Positions 7,561 through 15,660 of a DNA stretch of 64,000 nucleotides are shown piece after piece. Position numbers and translations under genes: made by a program. The notes beneath the pieces are model-generated. The model was given only the letters and a program-made list of their open reading frames with translations, made no database searches and was not told the origin of the DNA. This DNA is from JAVDCA01 sp035293985 (lineage in GTDB: Bacteria; Pseudomonadota; Alphaproteobacteria; Rhizobiales; Xanthobacteraceae). The stretch lies in NCBI GenBank assembly GCA_035293985.1, contig DATGLS010000052.1, forward strand, positions 186,001 to 250,000. Reading direction: 5' to 3'. How positions within the stretch are numbered: position 1 is the first letter of the stretch; every line of letters begins with the position of its first letter.

Positions 7561-9003
7561 ATGTATCCGCGCAACCTGGAAGCCGGCCAGGTGATCGACG
7601 GCTTCATGCTGGTGGAGGCCCTCGCGCCCGGCGGCATGGCGAATTTCTGGCGCGTGCGTCGGCTCGGCGACGACCTGCCCATGATCATGAAGATCCCGCT
7701 GCTCCGCCGCGGCGAGGACCCGCTCACCATCGTGGGCTTCGAGGTCGAGCAGATGATTCTCGCGCGGCTGACCGGCCCGCATGTTCCGAAGTTCGTCGCC
7801 GCCGGCGATTTCGAGCGGCCCTATATCGTGATGGAATTCATCGCCGGCCGCCCGGTGCGCACTTTTCTCGAAAAGACGCCGCTGCCGGCCGGCGAGGTCG
7901 CGGAGATCGGAGCGAAGATCGCGTTCGCGCTGCACGATCTGCACCGCCAGCACGTCATCCATCTCGACCTCAAGCCCAGCAACGTGATCCTGCGCGACAA
8001 TGGCAAGCCCGAGCTGGGCGAGGGAAAGCTGGGCGAGGCGGTGCTGATCGATTTCGGCCTGTCGCGCCATGCGCAGCTGCCTGATCTCGTCGCCGAGGAG
8101 TTCGACGATCCGGTCGGCACCGGGCCCTACATCGCGCCCGAGCAGGTGCGGCGCGACCGCGGCGATCCGAGGAGCGACATCTTCGCGCTCGGCGTGGTCC
8201 TTTATTTCCTCGCCACCGGCGAGCGCCCGTTCGGCGAGCCGCAGCGCGCCGCCGAATGGCGGCGCCGGCTGTGGCGCGATCCCTACCCGCCGCGCCACCG
8301 CAACGAGAATGTCCCGCCATGGCTGCAGGAGATCATCCTGCGCTGCCTCGCGGTCGATCCGGCCGAGCGCTATGCGACGGCGGCGCAACTCGCCTTCGAC
8401 CTGCAGCATCCCGACCAGGTGCCGCTCACCGCGCGCGCCACCCGGCGCGAGCGCGACGGCCCGGTCACGGTGGCGATGCGCTGGCTCGCCGCGCGCCGGC
8501 AGGGTCCGCTGCCGCGCCGCTCGGTCGCCGGCCTGCTCGCGCGCGCCCCCATCATCATGGCGGCGATCGACCTTGCGCCCGAGGGCGAAAGCCTGCGCGG
8601 CGCGCTCCTGATCGCAGTGCGCCGCCTGCTCGAGACCGAGCCCGGCGCGCGGCTCGCCTGCGTCAATGCGATGCGGATCTCGCGTATCACCCTCGATTCC
8701 GGCGTCGACGCGCAGGGCCGCAATCTGCACCTCCAGCGGCTCATCGCGCTCAAGCACTGGGCCCGCACGCTGCCGGCCGCGGCCGACCGCATCACCTACC
8801 ACGTGATCGAGGCGACCGACCCGGCCGACGCGCTCGTCGACTACGCGCGCAACAATCGCATCGACCATGTCGTCATGGGCGCGCGCGGCGCCTCGCCGCT
8901 GCGCCGCCTGCTCGGCAGCGTCTCCGCCAAGGTCGTGGCCGAGGCGCCGTGCACCGTCACGGTGGTGCGAACAAGAGAGTCGGTGTCGAAGGTGGCCACG
9001 TGA
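7561..9003 (+). CDS. Serine/threonine protein kinase with C-terminal universal stress (UspA) domain
   Basis: This 480-residue protein joins two domains. Residues about 12-285 form a Hanks-type kinase with a Gly-rich loop (PGGMA), the ATP-anchoring K44, a catalytic loop H134-L-D136-x-K138-x-x-N141, DFG at 164-166, and APE at 192-194. All catalytic residues are present, so it should be active. Residues about 328-475 form a UspA-like domain with the nucleotide-binding pattern G-x2-G-x8-G-S near residue 440. No transmembrane segment is visible, so it should be cytoplasmic. It probably senses stress or nucleotide state through the Usp half, but that is inference. It is co-transcribed with the phosphoesterase upstream. 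Confidence 0.88.
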   Translation: MYPRNLEAGQVIDGFMLVEALAPGGMANFWRVRRLGDDLPMIMKIPLLRRGEDPLTIVGFEVEQMILARLTGPHVPKFVAAGDFERPYIVMEFIAGRPVRTFLEKTPLPAGEVAEIGAKIAFALHDLHRQHVIHLDLKPSNVILRDNGKPELGEGKLGEAVLIDFGLSRHAQLPDLVAEEFDDPVGTGPYIAPEQVRRDRGDPRSDIFALGVVLYFLATGERPFGEPQRAAEWRRRLWRDPYPPRHRNENVPPWLQEIILRCLAVDPAERYATAAQLAFDLQHPDQVPLTARATRRERDGPVTVAMRWLAARRQGPLPRRSVAGLLARAPIIMAAIDLAPEGESLRGALLIAVRRLLETEPGARLACVNAMRISRITLDSGVDAQGRNLHLQRLIALKHWARTLPAAADRITYHVIEATDPADALVDYARNNRIDHVVMGARGASPLRRLLGSVSAKVVAEAPCTVTVVRTRESVSKVAT

Positions 9004-9023
9004 ACCAGCGCACGCGTCTCATG

Positions 9024-9060
9024 CGCCTCTTCTCCCGGCGAAGAGCGGGGAGAGGAAGCG
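9024..9060. repeat. Short palindromic repeat (family A variant)
   Basis: This is an imperfect hairpin of CCTCTTCTCCC and GGGGAGAGG arms around a GGCGAAGAGC loop. It lies between the kinase stop and the amidase start. It resembles the outer arms of the larger family A elements elsewhere in the window. Confidence 0.5.
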
Positions 9061-9085
9061 CAACCGCCGTGCTAAATTCCGCCCT

Positions 9086-9847
9086 ATGACCTTCCCGCCT
9101 GATTCTCCCCTCGTCGACGAAATCCATCCTTCGCCCAACCACGAGCCGCGCCGCGGCGTGGCGCGGCCCGACATCCTGCTGCTGCACTACACCGGCATGG
9201 CGTCGACGCAAGCCGCGCTGGAGCGGCTCACCGATCCGGGCCCGCGTCTCTCCTCGCACTATCTGGTGTTCGAGGACGGCCGCATCCTTCAGCTCGTGCC
9301 GGAAGCACGGCGCGCCTATCACGCCGGCGAGTCGTATTGGGAGGGCTCGACCGACATCAACTCGCGCTCGGTCGGAATCGAGATCGGCAACCAGGGTCAC
9401 GATTTCGGCTCCCCACCGTTTCCCGATGCGCAGATCGCGGCGGTGATCGCGCTTTGTCGCGACATCATCGCCCGCTGGTCGATCGTGCCTTGCCATGTGC
9501 TCGCCCACTCGGATGTCGCGCCCGATCGCAAGCGCGATCCCGGCGAAGCGTTTCCGTGGCAGCGCCTCGCCGACGCGGGCGTCGGCGCCTTCGCGCCGGA
9601 GGCGATCGTGCGTGGCGGCGCGTTGCGCCCGGGCGACCGCGGCGAGGCAGTCGCGCGGCTGCAGCGCATGCTCGCCGACTACGGCTACGGCATCACGGCG
9701 ACCGGCCAGTATGATGCGGCGACGCACGAGATCGTCACCGCCTTCCAGCGGCACTATCGGCCGGCCCGCGTCGACGGGATCGCGGATACCTCGACGGTGC
9801 GCACGCTGGAGAAGCTCGCCGCGCAGAAGGCCCGCCGCCCTGTCTAG
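9086..9847 (+). CDS. N-acetylmuramoyl-L-alanine amidase with peptidoglycan-binding domain (AmiD-like)
   Basis: This zinc amidase cleaves the MurNAc-L-Ala bond or released anhydro-muropeptides. From the ATG at 9086 it is 253 residues; the frame is open upstream but has no family-like sequence there. The Amidase_2 domain shows zinc ligands H34, H141 and D151 and the catalytic-type E99. Residues about 183-247 form a PG_binding_1 domain. No signal peptide is obvious, so it may act in cytoplasmic recycling, or the N-terminus may be mis-set. Its stop codon overlaps that of the convergent ABC ATPase gene in the four bases CTAG. Confidence 0.9.
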   Translation: MTFPPDSPLVDEIHPSPNHEPRRGVARPDILLLHYTGMASTQAALERLTDPGPRLSSHYLVFEDGRILQLVPEARRAYHAGESYWEGSTDINSRSVGIEIGNQGHDFGSPPFPDAQIAAVIALCRDIIARWSIVPCHVLAHSDVAPDRKRDPGEAFPWQRLADAGVGAFAPEAIVRGGALRPGDRGEAVARLQRMLADYGYGITATGQYDAATHEIVTAFQRHYRPARVDGIADTSTVRTLEKLAAQKARRPV

Positions 9848-10620
9848 GCGTGCTCCTCGATCACGCTCGCCCGCACGTCGTCCTCGATCAGGCGCCAGAT
9901 GCGGTCGACATAGGCGACGAACTCGGGCGTGCGCTTGATCGCGAGCTGCCGCGGCCGCGGCAGCGCCACCTCGACGGTCTCCTGCACGCGGCCGGGCCGC
10001 CGCGCGAACACCAGCACGCGGTCGGAGAGGAAGACGGCCTCGTCGATCTGGTGGGTGACGAACAGCACGGTCTTGCGGCCCTGCTCCCAGATGCGCAACA
10101 GCTCGGTCTGCATGATCTCGCGCGTCTGCGCGTCGAGCGCCGAGAACGGCTCGTCCATCAGCAGGATGTCGGGATCGATCGCGAGCGCGCGCGCGAGGTT
10201 GACGCGCTGACGCATGCCGCCCGAGAGCTGGCGCGGATGGTAATTCTCGAAGCCGGCGAGACCGACGAGCTTCAACAGCTCGAGCGTGCGCCGCCGCGCC
10301 TCCGGCCCGGCACGGCCGGCGATCTCGGGGCCGATCAGCGCATTGTCGAGCACCGTGCGCCACGGCAGCAGATTGTCGTTCTGAAACACGAAGCCGCGGT
10401 CGGTGCCCGGCCGGGTGACCGGCTTGCCGTCGATCGTCACCCGGCCCGCGGTCGCGGCCTCGAGGCCCGCGATGATGCGCAGGAAGGTGGTCTTGCCGCA
10501 GCCGCTCGGGCCGACCAGCGAGATGAACTCGCCGGGCGCGACCGCAAGCTCGATCCCGCGCAGCGCTTCGAGCGCGTCGAAGCGCTTGTCGAGGGCCGTG
10601 ACGGCGAGCTTGGCGGTCAT
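9844..10620 (-). CDS. ABC transporter ATP-binding protein (nitrate/sulfonate/taurine-type)
   Basis: This is the energising subunit of the importer encoded just upstream. The 258-residue product has Walker A (GPSGCGKTT), the ABC signature LSGGMRQR, Walker B (ILLMDEPFSALD) and the switch histidine (THQIDEA). It falls with the SsuB/TauB-like ATPases, which pair with a single-gene permease and NMT1-like binding proteins. It is the last gene of a six-gene minus-strand operon, 16 bp after the permease stop. The transported compound cannot be deduced from the ATPase. Confidence 0.93.
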   Translation of the reverse strand: MTAKLAVTALDKRFDALEALRGIELAVAPGEFISLVGPSGCGKTTFLRIIAGLEAATAGRVTIDGKPVTRPGTDRGFVFQNDNLLPWRTVLDNALIGPEIAGRAGPEARRRTLELLKLVGLAGFENYHPRQLSGGMRQRVNLARALAIDPDILLMDEPFSALDAQTREIMQTELLRIWEQGRKTVLFVTHQIDEAVFLSDRVLVFARRPGRVQETVEVALPRPRQLAIKRTPEFVAYVDRIWRLIEDDVRASVIEEHA

Positions 10621-10636
10621 GTCGGCAACATGCCCC

Positions 10637-11461
10637 TCAATCCCGCGTCCACGGCACGATCTTGCTCTCGAGCCAGCCGAATCCCGCCGTCATGGCGATG
10701 CCGGCCGCCGCCAGCACCACGACGCCGGCGAACAGCTCCGGCATGTTGAACGCATCGGCCGACTGGCTGATCAGGCGGCCGAGCCCGGCGCGCGAGCCGA
10801 ACAACTCGGCGACCACCACGGCGATCAGGCCGCGGCCGATGCCGAGCTTGAGGCCGGCGAGAATGAACGGCATCGCGGACGGAAGCGAAACTTTGAGGAA
10901 GATCTGCCCCGACGTCGCGCCGAAGCTGCGCAGCATCTCGATCAGCCGCGGGCTGGTGGTGCGCAACCCCGCCTCGGTGTTGATGGTGACGGGGAACAGC
11001 ACCAGGAAGATCACCACCAGCACCTTCGACCAGATGCCGATGCCGCACCACAGGATGAACAAGGGCGCGAGCGCGATGGTCGGGGTAGCGTAGAGCCCGG
11101 AGATCCACGGCTGGGTCACCTGCTTGGCGAGCGCGCTGCTCGCCATCGCGAGCCCGAGGGCGATGCCGAGCGCGCTCGCGATCACATAACCGACCACGAA
11201 CTCGAGGCCGCTGACGCCGATGTGGCGCCACAGCTCGCCGGTCGCGGCGAGCGAGACGATGGCGGCGACGATCTGCGAGGGCGCCGCCAGAAAGAGCGCA
11301 TTATCGACGACGACGCGGCTCAGCAGCTCCCACAGCGCGAGACCGGTCCCGATCGAGACGAGGCCGGCGAGATGATGGCGGCGAAAGGCGGCGAACGGGT
11401 CGCGCGCGGCGCGGCGCGGCGGCGACGCGGTCCTCTCCTGCTCGCGCGCGGCTATCGTCAT
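10637..11461 (-). CDS. ABC transporter permease (SsuC/TauC-like)
   Basis: The 274-residue product is an inner-membrane permease with about six hydrophobic segments. It contains the cytoplasmic EAA-type loop that docks the ATPase, in the region of SPRLIEMLRSFGA followed by PFILAGLKLGIGRG. It starts 2 bp after the upstream binding-protein stop and ends 16 bp before the ATPase start, so the three are coupled. Substrate unknown. Confidence 0.92.
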   Translation of the reverse strand: MTIAAREQERTASPPRRAARDPFAAFRRHHLAGLVSIGTGLALWELLSRVVVDNALFLAAPSQIVAAIVSLAATGELWRHIGVSGLEFVVGYVIASALGIALGLAMASSALAKQVTQPWISGLYATPTIALAPLFILWCGIGIWSKVLVVIFLVLFPVTINTEAGLRTTSPRLIEMLRSFGATSGQIFLKVSLPSAMPFILAGLKLGIGRGLIAVVVAELFGSRAGLGRLISQSADAFNMPELFAGVVVLAAAGIAMTAGFGWLESKIVPWTRD

Positions 11462-11463
11462 GA

Positions 11464-12435
11464 TCAGTCACTGATCTTCGTCACGCCGGACAGGACCAAG
11501 CGCTCGACCTCGACCTTGCCGGTATCTCCGAGGCTCACCAGCGCGTCGACCAGCGCACCCAGCCGCTTGCGCGAGATCGCGCCGGTCGGCTCGAAGAACT
11601 TGCCTTTGCGGTAAAAGTCGTAGGACTTCTCGACCTCGTCGGCCTTGAGCTTGCTCGCCGCGACCATCATCTTGACCGCCTCGGCGCGGTTGGCGTCGTC
11701 GTTGAACCAGGCGATCGCCTTGGCATGCGCGGCGAGGATGCGCGCCATCAGGTCCTGATGCGCCTTCGCCCAGGCGAGATTGACCACCGTGCCGGAGAAC
11801 GGCAGCTCCGGCGCGAAGTCGACCGTGCGCCCGAGCTCGTTGAAGCCGCGCGCGGTCGCCTGGAAATTGAACGGCGGCAGCAGGATCGCGGCATCGACCG
11901 CGCCGGACAGCAGCGCCTGGGCACGCGCCGAGGTCGCGCCGGCGTACACCATGTCGAACCCGCCCGGCTTGATGCCGCTCGGCGCCAGCATGCGCTCGAC
12001 ATAGATGCGGGTGATGTCCTTCGGGCCGCCGAGCGAGATCACCTTGCCCTCGAGCTCCGCGAGGCTCTTGATCGTCGACTTCGCCACCAGCGCGTACGGC
12101 GGCGATTGCGTCTCGAGGCGCACGATCGCGATCGGCGCGCCCTTGTCGATGGCGCGGATCGGGTCGACCAGCCCCGTCGACATGGTGACGTCGAGCGACC
12201 CGGCGGTGAGCTGCTGGATCATCTGCGCACTCGACGGGATGTAGACGAGATCGATCTTCACGTTCTGCTCGGTGAAGAACCCCTTCTCGATGCCGATGAA
12301 CACCGGCCACAGGTTGGCGGAGGCGGAGCCGACGGTGCCGACCGTCACGCTGTCGGCGGCGGGCGATGAGGTTGCGGCGAGCGCCGCCATCACGGCCGCG
12401 AGGACGGCCCGCCGCAAGGTTCTGCCGATACGCAT
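11464..12435 (-). CDS. ABC transporter substrate-binding protein (NMT1/SsuA-like), copy 1
   Basis: This is a periplasmic binding protein with a cleavable signal peptide (basic start, hydrophobic core, cleavage near SSPAAD). I set the start at the ATG at 12435 because GAGGAG lies a few bases upstream; an ATG at 12450 would overlap the preceding gene. The product is 323 residues. It is a close paralogue of the next gene upstream: both begin their mature part with (V/S)VG(T/S)VGSASANLWPV and share VDPIRA-(V/I)-DKGAP and the GGPKDITRI motif. Two tandem receptors feeding one permease suggest two related ligands or different affinities. Confidence 0.9.
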   Translation of the reverse strand: MRIGRTLRRAVLAAVMAALAATSSPAADSVTVGTVGSASANLWPVFIGIEKGFFTEQNVKIDLVYIPSSAQMIQQLTAGSLDVTMSTGLVDPIRAIDKGAPIAIVRLETQSPPYALVAKSTIKSLAELEGKVISLGGPKDITRIYVERMLAPSGIKPGGFDMVYAGATSARAQALLSGAVDAAILLPPFNFQATARGFNELGRTVDFAPELPFSGTVVNLAWAKAHQDLMARILAAHAKAIAWFNDDANRAEAVKMMVAASKLKADEVEKSYDFYRKGKFFEPTGAISRKRLGALVDALVSLGDTGKVEVERLVLSGVTKISD

Positions 12436-12446
12436 CGCGCTTCTCC

Positions 12447-13424
12447 TCAATCGACGATCCGGGTCACGTCCGGGATGAACAGCCGGTCGACCTTGAAATC
12501 GGGCGGGATGTCGCCGAGCTGCTTGAGCGCCTCCACCACCGCGTCGAGCTTGCCCTTGGAGATCGCGCCGGTCGGCTCCAGGAAGCCGCTCTTGATGAGG
12601 AAGTCATAGGCTTTCTCGACATCGTCGTGGCCGAGCTTGCTCACCGACATCATCAGCTTGACCGCTTCCTCGCGATTGGCCGGCGCGGACAGCCAGGCGA
12701 TCGACTGGGTGTAGACACCCAGGAACTTCTGTAGCGCATCCTTGTGGCTCTTCGCCCAGTTGCGGTTGGTCGAAACGCCCGAAAAAGGCATATCGACCAC
12801 GTCGGCGGCGAGCCCGAGATTGGTGAAGCCGGCCGCCTCTGCATGGAAGTTATAGGGCGCCGTGAGGATCGCGGCATCGGCGGCGCCGGTCTGCAGCGCC
12901 TGCAGCCGCGCCGAGGTCGCACCGGCGAAGATCAGGTCGACGTCCTTCGCGGCGACGCCGCTCGGCGTCAGCATGCGCTCGAAGAAGATGCGGGTGATGT
13001 CCTTCGGCCCGCCGACCGAGACGATCTTGCCCTTGAGGTCGGCGATGCGCTTGATCGGCGACTTCGCCATCAGCGCGTAAGGCGGCCGCTGCATCTCGAT
13101 GCGCACGATCGCGACCGGCGCGCCCTTGTCGACCGCGCGAATCGGATCGACCAGGCCGCTGCCGACGCTGACATCGACGGCGTCGACGGTGAGCTGCTGG
13201 ATCACGCCGGCGTTGGACTGCACGTACTCCATCGAGATGTTGATGCCTACGGCGGCGAAGAGCCCTTTTTTGTCGCCGACCATCACGGGCCACAGGTTGG
13301 CCGAGGCCGAGCCCACCGATCCCACCACGATCGTCTCGGCCGCGCGGGCGCGCGGCGTTGCCACCGCCACGACGCACAGGGCCGCGATCGCGAGCGTACG
13401 CAGCCTTCGGCACGACGCGGCCAT
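12447..13424 (-). CDS. ABC transporter substrate-binding protein (NMT1/SsuA-like), copy 2
   Basis: This paralogue of the neighbouring binding protein is 325 residues from the ATG at 13424. A longer open frame to 13511 would run into the upstream deacetylase gene and is not credible. The N-terminus is a signal peptide (MAASCRRLRT, then a hydrophobic stretch, then PRARAAE). The mature protein shares the SASANLWPV and GGPKDITRI motifs with copy 1. It lies 11 bp after the deacetylase stop and 11 bp before copy 1, so a tandem duplication within the operon is likely. Confidence 0.9.
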   Translation of the reverse strand: MAASCRRLRTLAIAALCVVAVATPRARAAETIVVGSVGSASANLWPVMVGDKKGLFAAVGINISMEYVQSNAGVIQQLTVDAVDVSVGSGLVDPIRAVDKGAPVAIVRIEMQRPPYALMAKSPIKRIADLKGKIVSVGGPKDITRIFFERMLTPSGVAAKDVDLIFAGATSARLQALQTGAADAAILTAPYNFHAEAAGFTNLGLAADVVDMPFSGVSTNRNWAKSHKDALQKFLGVYTQSIAWLSAPANREEAVKLMMSVSKLGHDDVEKAYDFLIKSGFLEPTGAISKGKLDAVVEALKQLGDIPPDFKVDRLFIPDVTRIVD

Positions 13425-13435
13425 GGCGCGATTCC

Positions 13436-14311
13436 TCACGTCTCGAGCTGCGCCAGATAGTGCTCGGCGATCTCGCTCCCGGTGGTGCGCCACACGCCGG
13501 CATGGCTGCAAATGTAGTCGAGCGCCGCATCGAGCGCGCCGATGCGGTGCGGCACGCCGGTGATGTAGGGATGCAGCGCGATCGGCAGCACCCGGCCGGA
13601 CGCCTCGCCCTCGCGATAGAGCACGTCGAAGGTGCGGCAGATCATGTTCTTGAACTCGTCGGGCGTGACGAGCATGTGCTCATAGGCCGGCTTGTCGTTG
13701 CATTGCTGCGGGTACGGCACCGAGAGGATCCGCTTGCCGCCATCGAGGTGCATCACATAGGGCTGGTCGTCGTTGCACCAGTCGCACTGGTAGAGACAGC
13801 CTTGCGCGGCCAACAGGTCGAGCGTGTCCCAGGTCTGCTGCAGCCCGGAGCTGAGCCAGCCCTTCACCGGCTTTCCGGTCGCGCGCCCGATCTTCTCGAA
13901 CGTGCGGCGGATGATATTCGCTTCCTCGCCGGGAGGCGCCTCGTTGAGGCGGCGGGTGTTGCTCTCGTTGTGCCCCATCCATTCCCAGCCGCGCTTGTTG
14001 CCCTCCTCGAGGATGATCGGGTGGGCATCGCACAGGTTGGCGTTGAGCGCGACCGAGCCGCGGATGCCGTAGCGATCGAGCACTTCCATGATGCGCCACA
14101 CGCCGACCCGGTTGCCGTAGTCGCGCGCCGACCACATCACCACGTCGGGGATCTTGCCGCCGGCGCCGTAGCCGCCGGGGCGCTCCTGCATCGAGAAGTA
14201 TTCGATGTTGGGGATCACCCACAGGGCGACGCGCGCGCCGTTCGGCCATTCGAGGCGCGGACGCTTGATGATGGGCGAGTAGTCGAACGGGCCATAATCG
14301 CGTGGTTTCAT
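13436..14311 (-). CDS. Polysaccharide deacetylase-family protein (PuuE/allantoinase-like)
   Basis: The 291-residue product belongs to the NodB-homology (carbohydrate esterase 4) superfamily. Its N-terminus (RDYGPFDYSPI, then a WPNGARVALWV segment) resembles the PuuE-like subgroup, whose known members hydrolyse allantoin-type rings rather than polysaccharide. There is no signal peptide, which fits a cytoplasmic metabolic enzyme. The ATG at 14311 is chosen because the upstream gene's stop is 5 bp away. With an importer and an isochorismatase-type hydrolase in the same operon, a ureide, cyclic amide or similar nitrogen compound is the likely substrate. That is inference from context. Confidence 0.8.
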   Translation of the reverse strand: MKPRDYGPFDYSPIIKRPRLEWPNGARVALWVIPNIEYFSMQERPGGYGAGGKIPDVVMWSARDYGNRVGVWRIMEVLDRYGIRGSVALNANLCDAHPIILEEGNKRGWEWMGHNESNTRRLNEAPPGEEANIIRRTFEKIGRATGKPVKGWLSSGLQQTWDTLDLLAAQGCLYQCDWCNDDQPYVMHLDGGKRILSVPYPQQCNDKPAYEHMLVTPDEFKNMICRTFDVLYREGEASGRVLPIALHPYITGVPHRIGALDAALDYICSHAGVWRTTGSEIAEHYLAQLET

Positions 14312-14316
14312 GTCGT

Positions 14317-15021
14317 TCAGCTCGCCTTGCGCACCGCCATCGTGTCGAGATGGGCGACCACCTCGTCGACCTTCATCACGTCCGCGTATTTGTGGTGCAG
14401 GTCGAACAGGTTGATCTTGTGCGACAGCAGGCTGCGGTCGAAGCAGCATTCCTCGACCAGCGTCACGTGGAAGCCGTGCGAGTAGGCGTCCACAGCCGAG
14501 GCGCGCACGCAGCCCGAGGTGCTCTCGCCGCAGATGACGACCGAGCGTATGCCGAGCTGGGTGAGGTGGGCGACGAGCGGCGTGCCGAAGAAGACGCTGG
14601 CGCGCTGCTTGGTGATCACTACGTCCCCCGGCTGCGGCTTGAAGTCGGCGCGGATGGCGTAGAGCGCGGGATCGGTCTGGATCTTGCGCCTCCGCGTCGC
14701 GGTCACGCTGCCCGGGAGCGAGTCGGCGCGGGTGTCCATCGTCGAGTAGAACACCGACAGGCTTGCCGCGCGCGCGGCGGCGAACAGGCGCTTGGTAGGC
14801 TCGATCGCCGCAAAGGCGTTCTCGCCGCACGAACTGGGATAGGTCTTCGCCGCCTCGGCGACCGGCCGGGCGCCGCCCTGGTAGGCCAGCTCGTAGAGAT
14901 CGATCGCGATCAGCGCCGGCGCCGGCCCGACGAAAGTCTTGCGCTCGTAATGCGAATAGATCCCGAGCACGTCGGGCGGCACGATGTCCTTCCAGCAGTG
15001 GTCTTCGAAATCGCTCGCCAT
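14317..15021 (-). CDS. Isochorismatase-family cysteine hydrolase
   Basis: The 234-residue product carries the catalytic triad of the isochorismatase/nicotinamidase superfamily: D41 (LIAIDLYELA), K138 (VITKQRAS) and C171 (GESTSGCV). The family hydrolyses small amides, carbamates or isochorismate. The substrate here is not known. The ATG at 15021 has a GGGAGG ribosome-binding site about 8 bases upstream and is preferred over one 36 bases earlier. It is the first gene of the operon, so its upstream region should hold the operon promoter. Similar hydrolases act in pyrimidine and ureide breakdown (RutB, N-carbamoyl amidases), which supports the nitrogen-scavenging reading. Confidence 0.86.
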   Translation of the reverse strand: MASDFEDHCWKDIVPPDVLGIYSHYERKTFVGPAPALIAIDLYELAYQGGARPVAEAAKTYPSSCGENAFAAIEPTKRLFAAARAASLSVFYSTMDTRADSLPGSVTATRRRKIQTDPALYAIRADFKPQPGDVVITKQRASVFFGTPLVAHLTQLGIRSVVICGESTSGCVRASAVDAYSHGFHVTLVEECCFDRSLLSHKINLFDLHHKYADVMKVDEVVAHLDTMAVRKAS

Positions 15022-15193
15022 CGGATCGGCCTCCCGGCTGATGGTGCGCAGCAGCAAAGCCTGCCGGCAGGCGGACTATCCACCCCGTTCATCTGAGCCC
15101 GTCTGCGGGGGCGTTTCAATAGCGCGGGGGGCGGTTGCACCTCGTCGCCACCGGCCTTGACGTCGCGACGTCGCGGCCCCATTCATCTCGCCG

Positions 15194-15608
15194 TCAGTCG
15201 GCCGGACGGCCGCTCCGGCAACGGTCGAAAGGCTGCCGGGGAGGAAAGTCCGGGCTCCACGGACATGCGGTGCCGGATAACGTCCGGCGAGAGATTTCCG
15301 CGCAAGCGGCAAGATCTCAGGGACAGTGCCACAGAGAACGGACCGCCACGGCTGCGGCTGCGGCAAGGGTGAAAAGGTGCGGTAAGAGCGCACCGCGTTG
15401 CGGGCAACCGCGACGGCACGGCAAACCCCACCGGGAGCAAAACCGAATAGGGACGGCGCGGGGAGCAATCTCCGGGACCTGTGTCCGGGTCTGGTCGTCC
15501 GGGTAGGTTGCTCGAGGCGCCGGGCAACCGGCGTCCCAGAGGAATGGCCGTCACGCGGTGGGGGCTTGCTCCGCCGCCGTACAGAACCCGGCTTACAGGC
15601 CGGCTGAT
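15194..15608 (+). ncRNA. rnpB: RNase P RNA, class A (M1 RNA)
   Basis: This is the catalytic RNA of RNase P, which matures tRNA 5' ends. The conserved core elements appear in order: GAGGAAAGTCCGGGCTC near 15240-15256, the internal AGAG..GGTGAAA..GGTAAGAGCGCACCG region near 15360-15397, and the 3' ACAGAACCCGGCTTACA near 15582-15598. The terminal helix P1 forms between 15194-15203 and 15599-15608 with one G-U pair. The length of about 415 nt fits alphaproteobacterial type A RNAs. Exact ends are set by P1 pairing. Confidence 0.95.
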
Positions 15609-15616
15609 GCATGAAG

Positions 15617-15657
15617 GGGGCTCGGCGGCAACACCGCCGGGCCCCCACCAATTTTAG
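15617..15657 (+). terminator. Intrinsic terminator after rnpB
   Basis: GGGGGCTCGGCGG (15617-15629) pairs along 13 bp with CCGCCGGGCCCCC (15635-15647) around a five-base loop. A short T-containing run (AATTTTA) follows. It ends four bases before the stop of the convergent MFS gene and may serve both. Confidence 0.75.
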
Positions 15658-15660
15658 ACG

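Noticed and set aside
6775..8868. Minus-strand frame of about 700 codons across the phosphoesterase and kinase genes
   Set aside because: The opposite strand has intact catalytic motifs; this frame is His/Arg-rich with no family.
15135..15607. Overlapping short ORFs in the rnpB region
   Set aside because: The sequence is RNase P RNA with conserved core motifs and terminal pairing; no protein family fits.
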